From Nevskiaceae bacterium (GTDB lineage Bacteria > Pseudomonadota > Gammaproteobacteria > Nevskiales > Nevskiaceae), in NCBI GenBank assembly GCA_004298465.1, contig SCRT01000005.1, positions 1-64,000 on the forward strand: a DNA stretch of 64,000 nucleotides, read 5' to 3'. Below the pieces are notes generated by a model. That model was not told the DNA's origin and did not search any database. It saw only the letters and a program-made list of their open reading frames with translations. Within the stretch, counting starts at the first letter, position 1, and each line of letters opens with the position of its first letter. Made by a program: the position numbers and the translations under genes. Positions 19,103 through 27,850 of the stretch are shown here, piece after piece.

Positions 19103-20093
19103 TTCGGGACGCGAAGTCATCACGCCGCGCGGCCACCGCGAGCGCAGCGCCACCGCTTCGGGAGACGGCCCCTTCAGCCGGCTCGGCCGTCACCACGTGC
19201 GCGCACTCGACACGGCCGTGGTTTACCTGCGCAAGCATCTGGCGAGTACGATACTGACGCTGGGTGTCATCGGCGTGGTGCTGGCGCTGCCGGCTGCGCT
19301 CGCGAACATCCTCCACAACGCCGCGGGTGGAACCTACGCGCTTGGGCAACTTTCGGCACAAGTGAACGTGTTCCTCAAGGATTCCGTCTCACCGGAGGCT
19401 GGCGTCGCCTTCGCCCGGCGCATCGCGGGCGAAGCCGGCGTCAGCAGTAGCCGCTATCTTTCGGCCGCCGACGCACTTGATGAATTCAAGCAACACGCCG
19501 ATGCCGCCGATGCCCTTGCGCTGCTCGCCGACAACCCCCTGCCGGCATCCATCATCGTCACACCCGATGTGCATGCGGACGCGGCCACCCTGGACGCACT
19601 TTTCGTCCGGCTCGCCGCACAGCCCGAAACCGACCAGTTGCAGGTCAACCGCGACTGGGTGGAAAAGCTCTATGCCATCCTCGACCTCGCCCGACGTCTG
19701 CTGGCCACTATTATGTTTGCGCTTGTCATCACGGTATTGATCGTCATTGCCAATACCGTGCGGCTGGAGATCGACGAGCGGCGTGCCGAAATTTCCGTGA
19801 CGAAGCTGTTCGGGGCATCCAATGCCTATGTGCGCCGGCCGTTCCTCTACAGCGGCGCGTGCTACGGTCTGGGCGGAGCACTCGTCGCATGGTTGCTGGT
19901 GGCCGGGGCGACGCTGGCACTTCAGCATTCACTGCAGCGCGTCGCCGCGCTGTATCACAGTACGGTGACGCTGCCGGGGCTGGACTTCCAGGCCTCGTTG
20001 CTGCTGCTGGCAAGTGGCACGGCGCTGGGTTGGCTGGCGGCATTCTGGGCGACGTCACGGCACCTACGGCGGGTCGGCAATCCAGCGGAATAG
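19086..20093 (+). CDS. ftsX: Cell division protein FtsX
   Basis: The membrane subunit of FtsEX that transmits ATP hydrolysis to periplasmic amidase activators. The 335-residue protein has a basic cytoplasmic N-terminus, a first membrane helix at about 54-78, the extracellular domain (about 80-195) and three more helices near 200-225, 255-280 and 300-325, with the MacB/FtsX segment RLEIDERRAEISVTKLFGAS between them. The start lies inside ftsE. Confidence 0.95.
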   Translation: MSRRLDSGREVITPRGHRERSATASGDGPFSRLGRHHVRALDTAVVYLRKHLASTILTLGVIGVVLALPAALANILHNAAGGTYALGQLSAQVNVFLKDSVSPEAGVAFARRIAGEAGVSSSRYLSAADALDEFKQHADAADALALLADNPLPASIIVTPDVHADAATLDALFVRLAAQPETDQLQVNRDWVEKLYAILDLARRLLATIMFALVITVLIVIANTVRLEIDERRAEISVTKLFGASNAYVRRPFLYSGACYGLGGALVAWLLVAGATLALQHSLQRVAALYHSTVTLPGLDFQASLLLLASGTALGWLAAFWATSRHLRRVGNPAE

Positions 20094-20131
20094 CCTGCCG
20101 CAAACAGCGCGAAACTGAACTTCAAGGTCGA

Positions 20132-20158
20132 TTAGCACTCTAATCACCAGATTGCTAA
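20132..20158. promoter_or_regulatory. CIRCE-like (HrcA) operator upstream of rpoH
   Basis: TTAGCACTC, a 9-base spacer, then GATTGCTAA. The CIRCE consensus is TTAGCACTC-N9-GAGTGCTAA, so the left half and spacer length are exact and the right half has one mismatch. It ends 22 bases before the rpoH ATG. A TAAGAT hexamer lies 18 bases after TTAGCA and could form a promoter over the operator. Confidence 0.7.
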
Positions 20159-20180
20159 GATTGTTCATGGGAGAAAAAAC

Positions 20181-21068
20181 ATGACCACTGCTGCACTTGC
20201 CTTGCGCCCCTCCTATCTGCCCATGCCATTGGCCGGCAGCCTGGATGCCTACCTGCAAAGCTTGAGCCACATCCCGGTCCTGTCACCGGCAGAAGAGACG
20301 CAGCTCGCGCGCGACCTTCGTGACCACGATGACCTGAAGGCCGCGCAGCGCCTCGTCCTTTCCAACCTGCGCTTCGTCGTTCACATCGCCCGCGGCTATC
20401 AGGGCTACGGGTTGCCGCTGGCGGACCTGATCCAGGAAGGCAATATCGGCCTGATGAAAGCGATCAAGCGCTTCGACCCGGAAGTCGGCGTGCGCCTGAT
20501 CTCCTTCGCCGTCCACTGGATCAAGGCTGAAATCCACGAGTACGTGCTGGCGAACTGGCGCATCGTGAAAGTGGCGACCACCAAGGCGCAGCGCAAGTTG
20601 TTCTTCAACCTGCGGCGCGCCAAGCAGCGGCTGGGCTGGCTGCACCATGACGAAGTGGTCGCCGTGGCCAAGGACTTGAACGTCAAGCCGGAAGAAGTCC
20701 TGCGCATGGAGTCCCGGCTTTCCGGACGCGACGTTTCCTTCAGCGCCGGGCCCGCGGACGACGACACGGCCTACATGCCGGAAGACTATCTGGCCGCTGA
20801 CGACGACCCCGGCGCCACGCTTGAGGCCGCGGACTGGAACCACCAAGTCGAGGGCCGCATGCAGGCGGCGCTTCAGCAGCTCGACGACCGTTCACGCGAC
20901 ATCGTCACCCGCCGCTGGCTCAGCCGTGACGGGGGAAAAGCCGGACTCAAGGAACTCGGCGAGGAATACGGCGTGTCCGCGGAGCGCGTCCGCCAGATCG
21001 AAGCGGCGGCAATGAAGAAGATGCGCACGACGATGGCACTCGAGCAGCTCGACACCACCGCTGCCTGA
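20181..21068 (+). CDS. rpoH: RNA polymerase heat-shock sigma factor RpoH (sigma 32)
   Basis: RpoH directs RNA polymerase to heat-shock promoters. The 295-residue sigma-70 family protein has region 1.2 (LSHIPVLSPAEETQLARDL), region 2 (LRFVVHIARGYQGYGLPLADLIQEGNIGLMKA split over 2.1-2.2), the RpoH box region near QRKLFFNLRR and region 4.2 (GVSAERVRQIEAAAMKKMR). A GGGAG lies 7 bases before the ATG. The position after ftsYEX is the classic gammaproteobacterial arrangement. Confidence 0.96.
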   Translation: MTTAALALRPSYLPMPLAGSLDAYLQSLSHIPVLSPAEETQLARDLRDHDDLKAAQRLVLSNLRFVVHIARGYQGYGLPLADLIQEGNIGLMKAIKRFDPEVGVRLISFAVHWIKAEIHEYVLANWRIVKVATTKAQRKLFFNLRRAKQRLGWLHHDEVVAVAKDLNVKPEEVLRMESRLSGRDVSFSAGPADDDTAYMPEDYLAADDDPGATLEAADWNHQVEGRMQAALQQLDDRSRDIVTRRWLSRDGGKAGLKELGEEYGVSAERVRQIEAAAMKKMRTTMALEQLDTTAA

Positions 21069-21085
21069 CCGTTGCTGGAAAACCC

Positions 21086-21119
21086 AAGCCCCGATCCGCG
21101 GCACCGCGAACCGGGGCTT
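21086..21119. terminator. Bidirectional stem-loop between rpoH and cyoE
   Basis: AAGCCCCG (21086-21093) pairs with CGGGGCTT (21112-21119) across an 18-base loop, in the 59-base gap between the convergent rpoH and cyoE genes. Confidence 0.65.
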
Positions 21120-21127
21120 CCACGTTC

Positions 21128-22051
21128 TCAAGCGCTGAGAGCGACGCTGCTTCCCGGCAGGTAATGGTCAACCATCAGCAGGGTGAAGATCCCCGCCAGG
21201 TAGATGATCGAGTAGGCAAAGGTCTTCATGGCCAGGCCCTTCTTCGGCCACCATTTCAGACGGATGGCGTAGTACAGGAACACGCCGTCCAGGATCAACG
21301 CGCCGATGCCGTACACCGGCCCGGTCATGGTCACGACGAAAGGCAGGAGGCTGACGATCGTCAGCAGGATCGTGTAGAGCAGCACCTGCGTGCGCGTGAA
21401 CTCGACACCATGCGTCACTGGCAGCATGGGGATGTCGACATCCTCGTATTCCTTGCAGCGCTCGATCGCCAGAGCCCAGAAATGCGGTGGCGTCCACACA
21501 AAGATGATGAGGAACAGCAGCAGCGCATTCGCCGACACTTCGCCGGTCATCGCGGCCCAACCGAGCACCGGGGGAATAGCCCCTGCCGCGCCACCGATCA
21601 CGATGTTCTGTGACGTCGCCCGCTTCAGGTACAGCGTGTAGATGCCGGCGTAGCCGACCAGCCCGCCGAACGTCAGCCAGGCGGTCAACGGATTCACGAG
21701 CCAGTACAGGATGGCAAAACCGGCAATGCCGATGAGCGCAGTGAAAGTCGCGGATTGCCGGACGGTGAGCATGCCTGTGACCAGCGGCCGCCCGCAGGTG
21801 CGTGCCATATGGGCGTCGATGCGCCGATCGACGAGCTGGTTGATGGCCGCCGCAGAGGCCGACTGCAGTGTGATGCCAAGCGTGGCGAAGATCAGCAGAT
21901 CCAACGGCGGCATGCCCGGCACCGCCAAGAACATGCCCACGACCGCGGTAAACACAATCAGCATTACGACGCGCGGCTTGCACAGCTCGTAGTACTCGCG
22001 CGCCAGGCGCAGCCCACCGACGTTCAATTCCTCTTCACGCGCAGCATCCAT
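21128..22051 (-). CDS. cyoE: Protoheme IX farnesyltransferase (heme O synthase)
   Basis: Adds a farnesyl group to heme b to give heme O, the precursor of heme A. The ATG at 22051 gives 307 residues with about nine membrane helices and the UbiA-family Asp-rich loops NQLVDRRIDAHMART and YLKRATSQNIVIGG. ctaA lies immediately upstream on the same strand (5 bases), so the two successive enzymes of heme A synthesis are made together. Confidence 0.95.
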   Translation of the reverse strand: MDAAREEELNVGGLRLAREYYELCKPRVVMLIVFTAVVGMFLAVPGMPPLDLLIFATLGITLQSASAAAINQLVDRRIDAHMARTCGRPLVTGMLTVRQSATFTALIGIAGFAILYWLVNPLTAWLTFGGLVGYAGIYTLYLKRATSQNIVIGGAAGAIPPVLGWAAMTGEVSANALLLFLIIFVWTPPHFWALAIERCKEYEDVDIPMLPVTHGVEFTRTQVLLYTILLTIVSLLPFVVTMTGPVYGIGALILDGVFLYYAIRLKWWPKKGLAMKTFAYSIIYLAGIFTLLMVDHYLPGSSVALSA

Positions 22052-22056
22052 GCCCG

Positions 22057-23070
22057 TTATGCCTCCGTCGCGCACTGCGCGCTCCACACGAAATGATTCA
22101 GGCTCACCACGGTCAACAGCAGCAGCGCCGCGCCTCCCGTATGCGCGTCCGCCAACGATAGCGGAAAACGCATCTCGACGAAACCGATACCGATGGCCAG
22201 TTGCAGTAGCAGGACCACGATGCACGCCACACCCAGCCCACGCAGACCCCGCCCACGCCCCCGCGCGACAAGATAAAGGCCGAGGCCACCGACGATGAGC
22301 GTGGTCAGCAATGCGCCGTAACGATGCACCATGTGGATCGTCGCACGCACGGATGCGGCGAGAATCCCCCCTTCGTAGTTGATCCCCAGCCCGTGCCACA
22401 AATCGAAGGCCGGGCCCAGCGCGGTCTGCAGGCCGTAGCTCGCCTGGCAGGTCGGAAAGTCCGGGCACGCGACCGCAGCGTAATTCGTGCTCGTCCAGCC
22501 GCCGAGGAATATCTGCAAGGCGACGACACCGAGTGCCAGCGCAGCCCACCCGCGAATGCCCGGACGCACGTCAACTGCGCGTAGGGCACACGGCGACTGT
22601 CGCAGCCACATCCACCATAACAGCGCCAATGTGGTCAGGCCGAGCAGGAGATGCGTCGTGACGATGATCGGCATCACTTTCCAAGTCACGGTCAACGCAC
22701 CGAACACGATCTGCACCCCGATCACCCCAAGCACCGTCAAGGCGAGCCGCATGGGTGCCCCGGCTCCTCGCAACCGGAATGCCCCCAGGGCCAGCCCCAC
22801 CACCAGCAGGCCCACGAAGCCGGCAAGATAGCGATGGATCATTTCCTTCCAGGCCTTGGGGGCAACCAAGGGCTGAATCGCGTAGGCGGCATGATCGGAC
22901 ACGGCGGCCTGACTCGCGGTGGGGACAACGATCTGGCCGTAACAACCCGGCCAGTCGGGACATCCAAGACCGGCGTCGGACAGCCGCACGTAGGCTCCCA
23001 CGACAACGAGCACGAAGCACGCCACGACGGCAACGAGATTGATGCGACGAAACCAGACTGTAGCGGGCAT
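22057..23070 (-). CDS. ctaA: Heme A synthase (COX15/CtaA family)
   Basis: Oxidises heme O to heme A for the aa3 oxidase. The 337-residue protein has eight membrane helices in two related four-helix halves, with heme-ligand histidines in KEMIHRYLAG, VTTHLLLGL, IHMVHRYGAL and SLADAHTGGA. Extramembrane cysteine pairs (GLGCPDWPGCYG and VACPDFPTCQ) match the type with structural or redox cysteines. It sits between the Sco-like gene and cyoE. Confidence 0.94.
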   Translation of the reverse strand: MPATVWFRRINLVAVVACFVLVVVGAYVRLSDAGLGCPDWPGCYGQIVVPTASQAAVSDHAAYAIQPLVAPKAWKEMIHRYLAGFVGLLVVGLALGAFRLRGAGAPMRLALTVLGVIGVQIVFGALTVTWKVMPIIVTTHLLLGLTTLALLWWMWLRQSPCALRAVDVRPGIRGWAALALGVVALQIFLGGWTSTNYAAVACPDFPTCQASYGLQTALGPAFDLWHGLGINYEGGILAASVRATIHMVHRYGALLTTLIVGGLGLYLVARGRGRGLRGLGVACIVVLLLQLAIGIGFVEMRFPLSLADAHTGGAALLLLTVVSLNHFVWSAQCATEA

Positions 23071-23199
23071 CGGGAAACTATCCTAAGGCGCACTCCATCT
23101 GGCCACCAAGCGGCGGCAAATCCGTGCGCTGTCAAGCGAAGGTTTTGATTTTACTGCTTTTCCATGCTCAAGGTGCAGGTTCCCTGCCCCATGCACTTT

Positions 23200-23826
23200 T
23201 CAGCCCAGCTGTGAATAGCGCAGAAGGTGACGCAGATCGCGATACGCCCCTTCGACCGAAAAGCCTGGGGGATAGGTCAACATCCAGTCGCGACGGGGGT
23301 CGATCATCAACATGCTGCCCTGAGGTCGGCCGAAGAAACCGCGCAATTCAGGCTGCCCCTCCGCCTCACGAATCAGTATTGGCGGCTTGCCGAACTTCTC
23401 GATCGCAACCCGCGCGGCTTCCAGTCCGGCCTCATCCGGCGCCAGATAGAAAACTCGCAGGCGTGACGTATGCTTGATGAGCGCCAGGAAATTGCGCACC
23501 TCGAAGACCTGCTTGGCACAGGCGGCATCACACGTGGGACCTCCGAGATAGATCAAGGACCAGTGTCCGGATAACACGTCCGCCGGCAGGGGCTGGCCCC
23601 TGGCGTCAAGCAGGGACGACGGCGGTACGGGCTTTGGCGGGGTGACCAGTTCCCCGTAGTTGCTCTGCGGCAGCCCACCGTTCGCGGCGCTCCACTTGTA
23701 GATGCCCCAGGCGGCAATCACAGGGATGACTGTAATCACAAGAATCACGATCATCAGCCCGCGGTTATGGGAGCGCTGTGGAAGGTCTGTGCTGGCAGGC
23801 GGGATTTCAGGTTTGGACATGGCCAT
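23200..23826 (-). CDS. Membrane-anchored Sco/thioredoxin-like protein of the cox cluster
   Basis: A 208-residue protein with one N-terminal helix (about 25-45) and a thioredoxin-like periplasmic domain carrying CDAAC, a CxxxC motif of the Sco copper-chaperone type. It lies between surf1 and ctaA, where related cox clusters carry an uncharacterised membrane protein of this size, so a role in CuA or oxidase assembly is inferred. The start may be 23826 or 23820; neither has a clear ribosome site, and the upstream TTG overlaps surf1. Confidence 0.75.
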   Translation of the reverse strand: MAMSKPEIPPASTDLPQRSHNRGLMIVILVITVIPVIAAWGIYKWSAANGGLPQSNYGELVTPPKPVPPSSLLDARGQPLPADVLSGHWSLIYLGGPTCDAACAKQVFEVRNFLALIKHTSRLRVFYLAPDEAGLEAARVAIEKFGKPPILIREAEGQPELRGFFGRPQGSMLMIDPRRDWMLTYPPGFSVEGAYRDLRHLLRYSQLG

Positions 23827-23831
23827 ACGAG

Positions 23832-24647
23832 TCAAGGTCGAAGGTGCGCATCATCGGGGCTGTGGTCAGTCACGTCCACCCAGCGTAGATTCATGCGGTA
23901 GAACAGGTAGATCGCCAGCAGGGCAAACATGAACCACTGGGCGGCATACGCATAATGACGAGCCGGCGGGAAGCCCACAGCCAGCGACCAGTCCCGCACA
24001 AAGCCATCGGGGGCACCGGCATCGAGCTCGATCTCACCATGATGAACCGTCGTACCGTACAGGCAGCTCAGGTCTGCATCCGTGGGGTATGACACATAGC
24101 GCGGCCAGGCCTGCCCCGTGCAATTGTCGGCAGCGAGCCGAATACCGGGGGCTGGCAGTGCGCGCCACAGGCCGGCGATTTCCCGCGTATCAGCAGTGAC
24201 ATCCAGATTCGCCACATAGCCACCGCCGAATTCGCTGTGCCGCGGGATCCAGCCACGGTTGACCATGACCCGCGTGCCGTCCTCAAGCACGAACGGGGTC
24301 AGCACGTCGTAGCCGCTGCGATCTCCGTAGGGCATCCCCTCCAGCAACAGCTGCTGATCCGCGAGGAAATGCCCGCGCGCCTGTACTCTGATAGCGTTTG
24401 CAGCATCCGGCAGCTGGGCATCGCTCAAACTTGCAAACGACAACGGAGCAAGCTTCAGGGCTGCCGCTCGCCTGGCGAGGTAGTCGGCTTTCTGTTGTCC
24501 GCGCTCGATCTGCCACACCCCTAAGCCGAAGAACACCGCAACACCCGCACCAGCCAGCCACCATGACCAGCCGCGCGGCTTGAAACGGCGCACCCATTGC
24601 GGAGGCATGCGCCCATCACCTGTACCTCGCTGTAGGGGCTCGTTCAT
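23832..24647 (-). CDS. SURF1 family cytochrome oxidase assembly protein
   Basis: SURF1 helps insert heme A into oxidase subunit I. The 271-residue protein has two membrane helices, at about 28-45 and 236-255, enclosing a periplasmic domain with the family segments VWQIERGQQK, MVNRGWIPR and HYAYAAQWFMFA. It follows the divergent DUF2909 gene and runs into the Sco-like gene. Confidence 0.92.
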   Translation of the reverse strand: MNEPLQRGTGDGRMPPQWVRRFKPRGWSWWLAGAGVAVFFGLGVWQIERGQQKADYLARRAAALKLAPLSFASLSDAQLPDAANAIRVQARGHFLADQQLLLEGMPYGDRSGYDVLTPFVLEDGTRVMVNRGWIPRHSEFGGGYVANLDVTADTREIAGLWRALPAPGIRLAADNCTGQAWPRYVSYPTDADLSCLYGTTVHHGEIELDAGAPDGFVRDWSLAVGFPPARHYAYAAQWFMFALLAIYLFYRMNLRWVDVTDHSPDDAHLRP

Positions 24648-24686
24648 TGGCCTTATTATGTGGACTCAATCCTTGCGCGACCGAAC

Positions 24687-24902
24687 ATGATCGTCACACT
24701 CATCATCGTTGCATTCCTGATCGCCATTGTCATCTCGTTGTTTTCAGGGTTCTTCTTCCTGCTGCACGACGATAGCACCAGCAACAATCGGCGCACGCTG
24801 CACGCACTGCAAATCCGCGTTGCACTGACGTTCGCGTTTATTGCATACCTCGTGCTCGCCTACTACATGGGCTGGATCCACCCTCACCCAGGCCCCGTCT
24901 GA
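24687..24902 (+). CDS. DUF2909 twin-transmembrane protein
   Basis: A 71-residue protein made of two membrane helices (about 3-25 and 42-64) separated by LLHDDSTSNNRRTLHALQIR. Small DUF2909 proteins are encoded antisense to the cox operon between coxC and surf1 in many gammaproteobacteria, and this copy has that position and orientation. The ATG at 24687 fits the family start; an upstream GTG at 24660 would add nine residues. Its function is unknown, presumably in oxidase assembly. Confidence 0.85.
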   Translation: MIVTLIIVAFLIAIVISLFSGFFFLLHDDSTSNNRRTLHALQIRVALTFAFIAYLVLAYYMGWIHPHPGPV

Positions 24903-24935
24903 AGCGGAGCGGCTTCGTCACACGCGCTTCAAAAA

Positions 24936-24962
24936 AACGGCAGACACGAAGTCTGCCGTTTT
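24936..24962. terminator. Bidirectional intrinsic terminator between DUF2909 and coxC
   Basis: AAACGGCAGAC and GTCTGCCGTTT form a perfect 11-bp stem with a 5-base loop (ACGAA), flanked by A-tract on one side and T-tract on the other. It serves the convergent DUF2909 (+) and coxC (-) genes. Confidence 0.92.
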
Positions 24963-24993
24963 CATTTCAGGTCCAGCGATCGAGGCAACCTTG

Positions 24994-25881
24994 TTACAAG
25001 ATGTAGACGAAAGTAAACAACAGGATCCATACCACGTCCACGAAGTGCCAGTACCACGCGACGCCCTCGAAGCCGAAGTGACGCTCCGGCGTGAAGTGCC
25101 CCGCGAACAAGCGGCACGTGATGACGATCAACATGATCGTCCCGATCGTGACGTGCAGGCCATGGAAACCGGTCAGCATGAAGAACGTCGAGCCATACAC
25201 CCCGGAGTGCAGCGTGAGGTTCTGGATCGTATAGGCTTCATGGTATTCGTATGCCTGGAGGGACAGGAACACTAGGCCCAGTGCAACGGTCAAGATCATG
25301 AACGCAATGCACTTGGCGCGGCTGCTGTCCTTGAGCGCGTGATGCGCCCAGGTGAGCGTAAAGCTGCTCGTCACCAACAGAACCGTATTGATCGCCGCCA
25401 ACCCCCACGGCGCCATCGCCTCGAATTCCCCGCCCACTGCACCAGGGCCGTTGCTCGGCCACACCGGCGTGAAGTCCGGCCACAGCACGGAACCGGTGAA
25501 GAACTTCGCTCCCTCGCCTCCCAGCCACGGGATCGAAAGGACATGGGTATAAAACAGGGCGCCGAAAAAGGCACCGAAGAAACAGACCTCCGAGAAGATG
25601 AACCAGCCCATCCCCATGCGGTAAGTCATGTCCACCTGGCGATTGTAGGCGCCACGCTCACTTTCGTGCACGACGCCCCAGAACCACCGGAACACGATCG
25701 AAAAGAAGATGACCGGTCCGACGATGACCAGCAGCTTCCACGGAATTACTGTGACATAACCCTCCAGCCAGTGGCCGAATCCGAAGATGGTCAGCGTGAT
25801 GCCGATCAGCAGGATAAACGGCCACGGTACCGGTGTCGGTACGAAGTAGTGGGGGTTCTCGTTGGTCGCAACCTTCTCCAT
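24994..25881 (-). CDS. coxC: Cytochrome c oxidase subunit III
   Basis: The structural third subunit of the aa3 oxidase. The ATG at 25881 has AGGA 8 bases upstream and gives 295 residues with seven membrane helices. Conserved segments are NPHYFVPTPVPWP, MGWFIFSEVCFFGAFF, TSSFTLTWAHHAL, GFHGLHVTIG and the C-terminal WYWHFVDVVWILLFTFVYI. It lies directly behind a 60-residue small protein and coxA, without the ctaG gene usually found there. Confidence 0.96.
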   Translation of the reverse strand: MEKVATNENPHYFVPTPVPWPFILLIGITLTIFGFGHWLEGYVTVIPWKLLVIVGPVIFFSIVFRWFWGVVHESERGAYNRQVDMTYRMGMGWFIFSEVCFFGAFFGALFYTHVLSIPWLGGEGAKFFTGSVLWPDFTPVWPSNGPGAVGGEFEAMAPWGLAAINTVLLVTSSFTLTWAHHALKDSSRAKCIAFMILTVALGLVFLSLQAYEYHEAYTIQNLTLHSGVYGSTFFMLTGFHGLHVTIGTIMLIVITCRLFAGHFTPERHFGFEGVAWYWHFVDVVWILLFTFVYIL

Positions 25882-25904
25882 GCCCAGTTTCCTATCCCAA
25901 GATT

Positions 25905-26087
25905 TCAATAGCCGCCCATGCGTGACTCAGCAGCAGCAGTGCTCTGTTGTGTCACGGGCGGGTGGTGTATCCACCGCCAATAAATACCAAGATAGAACGC
26001 GAACGAAACCGCCGCCAGCACCCCGAAGGTGATGTAATTCCGTCGCCTTTGGCGCCGGCGGCGTTCGTCATCGCTCATGTCCGTCAC
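25905..26087 (-). CDS. Small single-helix membrane protein of the cox operon
   Basis: A 60-residue (or 57, from the ATG at 26078) protein with a strongly basic N-terminus (RRRRQRRR), one membrane helix at about 21-40 and a short polar tail. It begins 3 bases after the coxA stop and ends 23 bases before coxC. Proteins of this build are annotated as cytochrome oxidase small assembly proteins in other proteobacteria; the match here is by size, topology and position only. Confidence 0.65.
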   Translation of the reverse strand: MTDMSDDERRRRQRRRNYITFGVLAAVSFAFYLGIYWRWIHHPPVTQQSTAAAESRMGGY

Positions 26088-26090
26088 AGA

Positions 26091-27761
26091 TCAGCCGCGG
26101 GCTGCCATCGGGCCATGATCCACATCCAGCACCCACGGCGATTCCGCGTCCACGTACTCGCCAGGCGGCTCATGGAAACTGTGATATGGGGCCGGCGAGG
26201 GGACGACCCACTCGAGTCCATAAGCACCATCCCAGACGCGATCCGTCGCCTTCACCATGCCCTTACGGAACCACAGGCAGCGAATGAGAATGTAGAAAAA
26301 GATGAACTGGCTGGCAAAAAACGCAAAGGCACCGATCGACGACACCATGTTCCAGTCCGCAAACTGCACGGGATAGTCGGCCGTACGGCGAATCATGCCG
26401 GCGAGTCCGAGAAAGTGCTGCGGGAAAAAGATGACGTTGATGAACACCAGCGACAGCCAGAAATGCAACTTGCCGAGCTTCTCGTTGTACATCACGCCGG
26501 TCCACTTCGGGAGCCAATAGTAGACGGCCGCGATGATCGAGAATGCGGCACCCGGCACCAGCACGTAGTGGAAGTGGGCAACGATGAAGTAGGTGTTGTG
26601 ATACTGGAAGTCGACCGGCGCCATAGCCATCATCAGGCCGGAGAAACCGCCGATCGAGAACAGCACGACAAAGGCGATGGAAAACAGCATCGGCGTCTCG
26701 TAGGTCATCGATCCGCGCCACATCGTCGCCACCCAGTTGAAGATCTTCACGCCAGTCGGGACGGAAATCAGCATCGTGCTGAACATGAAGAAGAGTTCCG
26801 CCGGCAGCGGTAGACCATCGGCAAACATGTGGTGTGCCCATACGATCATGCTCAGGAAGCCGATACACGCCAGTGCATAAACCATCGACTCATAGCCGAA
26901 CAGCGGCTTGCGGGCAAACGTCGGGATGATCGTCGAGATGATGCCGAATGCCGGCAAGATCATGATGTACACCTCGGGGTGCCCGAAGAACCAGAACACA
27001 TGCTCGTACAGGATCGGGTCGCCGCCGCCGGTGGCATCGAAGAACGACGTCCCGAAGTACTTGTCGGTGAGCAGCATGGTGACCGCGCCGGCGAGTACCG
27101 GCATCGTGACGATGAGCAGGTATGCCGTGATCAGCCAGCTCCACGCGAAGATCGGCATTTTCATCAGCGTCATGCCGGGGGCGCGCATGTTGAGGATCGT
27201 GACCGCCACATTGATGGCGCCCGTGATCGACGAAATACCCATCAAATGCACGGCGAAGATCATGAACGGGAAGGCCGCCCCCATCTGCAGGACCATCGGC
27301 GGGTACATTGTCCAGCCAAACTGCGGCGCACCGCCGGGCATGAAGAACCCCGAGAACAGCAGCACAAAAGCGAACGGCAACAGCCAGAAGCCCCAGTTGT
27401 TGACGCGCGGCAGCGCGAGATCGGACGCACCGACTTCCATCGGCACCATCCAGTTTGCCAAGCCGACAAAGCCCGGCATGATGGCACCGAAGATCATGAC
27501 CAAGGCATGCATGGTCATGAATTCGTTATACGTGGACGGATCAAGGAACTGCAGTCCGGGCTCCATCAGCTCGGCGCGAACAACAAGCGAGAAAATCCCG
27601 CCGATGATGAACATCAGGCAGCTGAACACGAGGTACAGCGTCCCCAGATCCTTGTGATTGGTCGTGGAGATCCAGCGCATGATGCCTTTCGGCGGGCCAT
27701 GCCCATGATCCGCTTGCGGGCCGTGCTCCAGCGCCTCTCCATGAATTGTCTGTTCTGCCAT
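26091..27761 (-). CDS. coxA: Cytochrome c oxidase subunit I (aa3 type)
   Basis: The catalytic heme-copper subunit reducing O2 to water and pumping protons. The 556-residue, 12-helix protein has low-spin heme ligand His in MTMHALVMIF, the CuB His with cross-linked Tyr in FGHPEVYI, the CuB pair VWAHHMF, and HFHYVLVPG carrying the heme a3 and second heme a ligands. GGAG lies 6 bases before the ATG. This canonical H-x3-Y contrasts with the second heme-copper subunit at 41825. Confidence 0.97.
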   Translation of the reverse strand: MAEQTIHGEALEHGPQADHGHGPPKGIMRWISTTNHKDLGTLYLVFSCLMFIIGGIFSLVVRAELMEPGLQFLDPSTYNEFMTMHALVMIFGAIMPGFVGLANWMVPMEVGASDLALPRVNNWGFWLLPFAFVLLFSGFFMPGGAPQFGWTMYPPMVLQMGAAFPFMIFAVHLMGISSITGAINVAVTILNMRAPGMTLMKMPIFAWSWLITAYLLIVTMPVLAGAVTMLLTDKYFGTSFFDATGGGDPILYEHVFWFFGHPEVYIMILPAFGIISTIIPTFARKPLFGYESMVYALACIGFLSMIVWAHHMFADGLPLPAELFFMFSTMLISVPTGVKIFNWVATMWRGSMTYETPMLFSIAFVVLFSIGGFSGLMMAMAPVDFQYHNTYFIVAHFHYVLVPGAAFSIIAAVYYWLPKWTGVMYNEKLGKLHFWLSLVFINVIFFPQHFLGLAGMIRRTADYPVQFADWNMVSSIGAFAFFASQFIFFYILIRCLWFRKGMVKATDRVWDGAYGLEWVVPSPAPYHSFHEPPGEYVDAESPWVLDVDHGPMAARG

Positions 27762-27850
27762 GACGAACTCCTGACTACGTCAATGCTGCCGCGATCTATC
27801 TGTACTGTTTAAGGCTCAAATCAATCTTGAGGCGAATCTTTGGGAAACAG

